Assembly: GCF_032116555.1 (NCBI RefSeq)
Contig: NZ_CP134949.1
Location: 1,612,001 to 1,676,000 of the forward strand
Source: Halobaculum sp. XH14
GTDB taxonomy: Archaea > Halobacteriota > Halobacteria > Halobacteriales > Haloferacaceae
Length of the DNA: 64,000 nt
Direction: 5' to 3'
This document shows, one piece after another, positions 61,609-64,000 of the stretch. The stretch's first letter is position 1. Each line of letters opens with the position of its first letter. A program made the translations under genes and the position numbers. The notes below the pieces were generated by a model. It did not search any database. It worked only from the letters and a program-made list of their open reading frames with translations, and was not told the origin of the DNA.

Positions 61609-62240
61609 CCGACGAGGACTCGATCCCGAGGGCGAACGGGACCGTCGAGTGGCCGGTGCGCCTCCGGGGCGTCACCGAGTCCGTCGTGGCGACGCTCGGG
61701 CCGAACGACCTCTGGAACCTCGCGGCACTGGGGCTCCACGCGCCCGAGGAGGACGGCCGTGACGCGGGCGACCCCGTCCGGGCGCGAACCTGGGGGCACA
61801 CCAGAACCAGGCGGAACTTCGAGGCGCGTGGCGAGGGCGTCGTCCAGTTCGTGACCGATCCGCGGGAGTTCGTCGACGCCGCGGTGACCGTTCGGGAGGA
61901 GCCGGAACCGGTGCTCGACTCGGCCGAGGCCTGGGCCCGCGTCACGGTCGAACGAGTCGGTTCCGGGACGGAGGGTGACACGGAGTGGCTCGACTGGCAC
62001 CTCGCCCCGGTCGAGACTGTTTCGCGGGAGCCCGAACCGACGACGATCGATCGCGGCTTCGCCGCCGTGATCGAGGCGACGGTCGTGGCCTCCCGGCTCG
62101 ACGTTTCCGGATACGACACGGGGGAACTGCTCGACCGACTCGCGTACTTCGCGGACGTGGTCGATCGCTGTGGGGGACCGCGCGAGCGGGCGGCCTTCGA
62201 GACGCTCTCGACGGCGACCGAGTGGCGGAAGCGCCGGTGA
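61605..62240 (+). CDS. DUF447 family protein
   Basis: 211 residues starting GTG at 61605, overlapping the CitG-like stop (GTGA). The fold is a flavin-reductase-like split barrel: RLRGVTESVVATLGPNDLWN, VRARTWGHTRTRRNFEARGE, VVQFVTDPREFVDAAVTV and TIDRGFAAVIEATVVASRLD. The family is DUF447, known in archaea and methylotrophs near methanopterin genes. Last of the cofD operon. FMN binding is expected from fold only. Confidence 0.88.
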   Translation: MTDEDSIPRANGTVEWPVRLRGVTESVVATLGPNDLWNLAALGLHAPEEDGRDAGDPVRARTWGHTRTRRNFEARGEGVVQFVTDPREFVDAAVTVREEPEPVLDSAEAWARVTVERVGSGTEGDTEWLDWHLAPVETVSREPEPTTIDRGFAAVIEATVVASRLDVSGYDTGELLDRLAYFADVVDRCGGPRERAAFETLSTATEWRKRR

Positions 62241-62283
62241 GCGTTTCGAACGCTTTTAGTTCTCGTCAGGAGAACCGTTCCAC

Positions 62284-62481
62284 ATGGCGATCAAACCGAA
62301 GTACATCAAGCAGCTGGCGAACGTGCTGCTCGAGGAGTACCCCCAGTCGTTCAACCAGGACTTCGAGACGAACAAGGAGAGCGTGGAGACGCTGACGAAC
62401 GTCGAATCCAAGGGCGTCCGGAACCGCATCGCGGGCTACATCACGCGCAAGAAGTCCGGCGCGGCCGCGAAGGCGGCGTAA
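62284..62481 (+). CDS. rps17e: Ribosomal protein S17e
   Basis: 65 residues. Small-subunit archaeal/eukaryotic protein: IKPKYIKQLANVLLEEYPQS, then FETNKESVETLTNVESKGVR and RNRIAGYITRKKSG. The start MAIKP at 62284 follows 43 bp after DUF447. An AACGCTTTTAG TATA-like element ~30 bp upstream suggests its own promoter. Length matches other archaeal S17e. Confidence 0.96.
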   Translation: MAIKPKYIKQLANVLLEEYPQSFNQDFETNKESVETLTNVESKGVRNRIAGYITRKKSGAAAKAA

Positions 62482-62623
62482 TCGGGTCACCGTTCTCGCT
62501 CGTACCGTCGACGGTCAGCGACGGCGTCGACCGGATCCGGCCACGGTGGAGGGCGGTCCGGCCCCGCGACCGCGTCGCGCTCGGGACCGACACCTTGAAC
62601 GATGAGGCGGCCCCCGCTCCGCT

Positions 62624-63790
62624 ATGTCACGACTCGCGGACAGGCTCGGAACCTCCACGCTCGGCGCGTATCTCCTCGCCGTCGGTGCCGGTGTCCTGGC
62701 GCTCGTCCTCGGTTCGTTGCTGTTCCCGCGGACGGTGTACGACGGCTTCGTCTGGCACTACTTCTGGGGGCCCGTTCAGGCGGACGCGAACAACGCCGTC
62801 TGTGCCGTGCGGGAGGCGGGAGAAACGGTGTATCTGGGGAGCGCGTCGGCCTGCGGGTCGGCGGCCGAGCCGGTCGCGTACCCCGGCTACACGCTCGTCT
62901 CCGAGGCCGGCTACGTCATCGTGTTGCTGGTCGCACTCTCGGGGCTCGTGTTGCTCCTCCGGGAACTGGATCTGGGGAGCAGGATCGACTTCTTCTACGC
63001 GCTCGTGCCCTTCTTCCTCTTCGGCGGCGCGCTCCGGGTGCTCGAGGACGCCGACAACGCGCTCGGCGACACGCTGTTCCCGTACCCCTGGGACACGCTG
63101 CTCATCTCGCCGATCATCTACTTCACCGTCTTCTTCATCACGCTCGCCACCATTCTGGTCGCGGTCGCGCTGGTCCAGCGCGACGTCGTCTCGGATCACA
63201 ACCGGGTGGTCCTGTGGACCGGCATCGGCCTGAACGTCCTCACGGTCGGCGCGCTGTTCGTCCTCGGGCTCGGCGGCGTCGGACCCGCGACGTTCCACCC
63301 GCAGGTGCTGCTCGTCGCGCTCGGACTGACGGCGGTCTCGACCGCGGTGGCCTGGTACGGGACGAAGCGGTACGCGCCCTGGGTCCACCACGGCACGGGA
63401 ACGGCCGGCGTCGTCGTCATCGCCGCTCACGCGCTCGACGGGGCCGCGAACGTCATCGGCCTGAACTGGATGTCCGCGCTCGTCTACGGCGGCGGGTTCG
63501 CCCCACGGCCGCCCAGCGTGAACGGGAACCTGATTCCGAAACACCCGGTGAACGCCGGCATCGTGAACTTCGCGCAGGCGAACTTCCCCGACGTGGTGCT
63601 CGCGACGCTGGGCGACGCCTGGCCGTTCCTGATCGTGAAACTCGTCGCCGCGGTCGCCGTCCTCGCCATCTTCGAGGAGGAGATGTTCGAGGAGTCACCC
63701 CGCTACGCGATCATGCTGCTGATCGCAGTGACGGCCGTCGGGATGGGGCCAGGATCGCGTGACCTGCTGCGGGCGACGTTCGGGGTCTGA
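62624..63790 (+). CDS. DUF63 membrane protein
   Basis: 388 residues with ~8-9 hydrophobic segments (for example 16-38, 100-122, 132-150, 165-192, 205-230, 240-262). The DUF63 hallmark is an N-terminal [19 protein letters not shown] and the late [14 protein letters not shown] segment. Function unknown; it is widely conserved in archaea. The start at 62624 (MSRLADRL) is preferred to another ATG 22 bp upstream in a different frame. It appears monocistronic, downstream of rps17e by 142 bp. Confidence 0.88.
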   Translation: MSRLADRLGTSTLGAYLLAVGAGVLALVLGSLLFPRTVYDGFVWHYFWGPVQADANNAVCAVREAGETVYLGSASACGSAAEPVAYPGYTLVSEAGYVIVLLVALSGLVLLLRELDLGSRIDFFYALVPFFLFGGALRVLEDADNALGDTLFPYPWDTLLISPIIYFTVFFITLATILVAVALVQRDVVSDHNRVVLWTGIGLNVLTVGALFVLGLGGVGPATFHPQVLLVALGLTAVSTAVAWYGTKRYAPWVHHGTGTAGVVVIAAHALDGAANVIGLNWMSALVYGGGFAPRPPSVNGNLIPKHPVNAGIVNFAQANFPDVVLATLGDAWPFLIVKLVAAVAVLAIFEEEMFEESPRYAIMLLIAVTAVGMGPGSRDLLRATFGV

Positions 63791-63933
63791 GTCGACCGTT
63801 CTTTCACGCCGTCGGCACCACCCAGTTCCCGGGCGGAACCGCTTGCCTGAACCGTGGACGCCCGGCCGGGACGTGTCACTGAACCTACCTCCGTCAGTAG
63901 TGTTTTCATCGTTCTCGGGGTAGTCTCCCGACG

Positions 63934-64000
63934 ATGAGTTCGTTTACCGACTCGGTCGTCGTGGTAACGGGTGCCGGATCCGGGATCGGCCGGACGACTG
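63934..64000 (+). CDS. Short-chain dehydrogenase/reductase, N-terminal fragment (window edge)
   Basis: Only 22 residues are in the window: MSSFTDSVVVVTGAGSGIGR plus two Thr. The TGAGSGIG glycine motif is the SDR cofactor-binding loop. Most likely a classic SDR of ~250 residues. A TATA-like box is not obvious in the 143 bp upstream. Confidence 0.85.
   Translation, partial: MSSFTDSVVVVTGAGSGIGRTT

Overview
The window is 64 kb of a haloarchaeal (class Halobacteria) chromosome. The base composition is very GC-rich. The predicted proteins are strongly acidic (many Asp/Glu runs, few Lys). Several genes are typical of halophilic archaea: dpsA, the archaeal SRP 7S RNA, cdcH, aMBF1, tmcA, rtcB/archease, the archaeal L7Ae/S28e/L24e/S17e ribosomal proteins and cofD. 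Promoters are archaeal, with TATA-like boxes about 26 bp before leaderless starts. I cannot name the genus from sequence alone. No tRNA, rRNA, CRISPR array, insertion sequence or prophage was recognised. This is core chromosome, with a few short gene-poor or decayed patches near 9-13.4 kb and 58.4-59.0 kb.

Layout. 0-8.3 kb: a truncated secreted protein, a HEAT-repeat protein, dpsA, a 51-residue protein behind a perfect DtxR-type operator, an Old Yellow Enzyme homologue, an unusual thiolase/DUF35 pair and a nuclease-like protein. 8.4-13.4 kb: SRP RNA, a small conserved protein, a regulator broken by an in-frame TGA, a winged-helix methyltransferase and an alpha/beta hydrolase. 13.4-24.5 kb: GNAT, DUF502-archease-RtcB (RNA ligation), an F420-linked HExxH metalloprotease family member, a geranylgeranyl-reductase-type flavoprotein, a 2-hydroxyacid dehydrogenase, a fumarylacetoacetase-fold hydrolase and small regulators. 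24.6-36.4 kb: malate synthase, VOC protein, giant FAD/FeS D-lactate/glycolate dehydrogenase, Asd and MetB-type enzymes, aMBF1, AlaX, acyl-CoA dehydrogenase and HAD. 36.4-47 kb: panB, the Hsp20-like/CdcH operon, Mrp, MoaA, MaoC hotdog, BKACE and amidase. 47-56 kb: TmcA, a ferredoxin and a FixA-FixB-FixC::X operon for electron bifurcation. 57-58.4 kb: rpl7ae-rps28e-rpl24e-ndk behind a structured leader. 58.4-64 kb: an inverted-repeat, hairpin-rich gap, then the tightly overlapped cofD-TIM barrel-CitG-like-DUF447 operon, rps17e, a DUF63 membrane protein and the start of an SDR.

How genes work together. The Fix operon plus upstream ferredoxin is a self-contained module for making low-potential ferredoxin. 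Archease charges RtcB. The thiolase and DUF35 proteins overlap by 4 bp and should form one complex, but both lack the residues usual for their families (nucleophilic Cys; zinc-ribbon Cys). dpsA and the small protein at 3.1 kb carry the same 14-bp operator layout (TTxGG-N4-CCTAA), which suggests a shared iron regulon. The cofD operon couples F420 assembly to three genes of less certain role. Most functional calls rest on motif recognition by eye. Family (DUF) names are from memory and should be confirmed by profile search.
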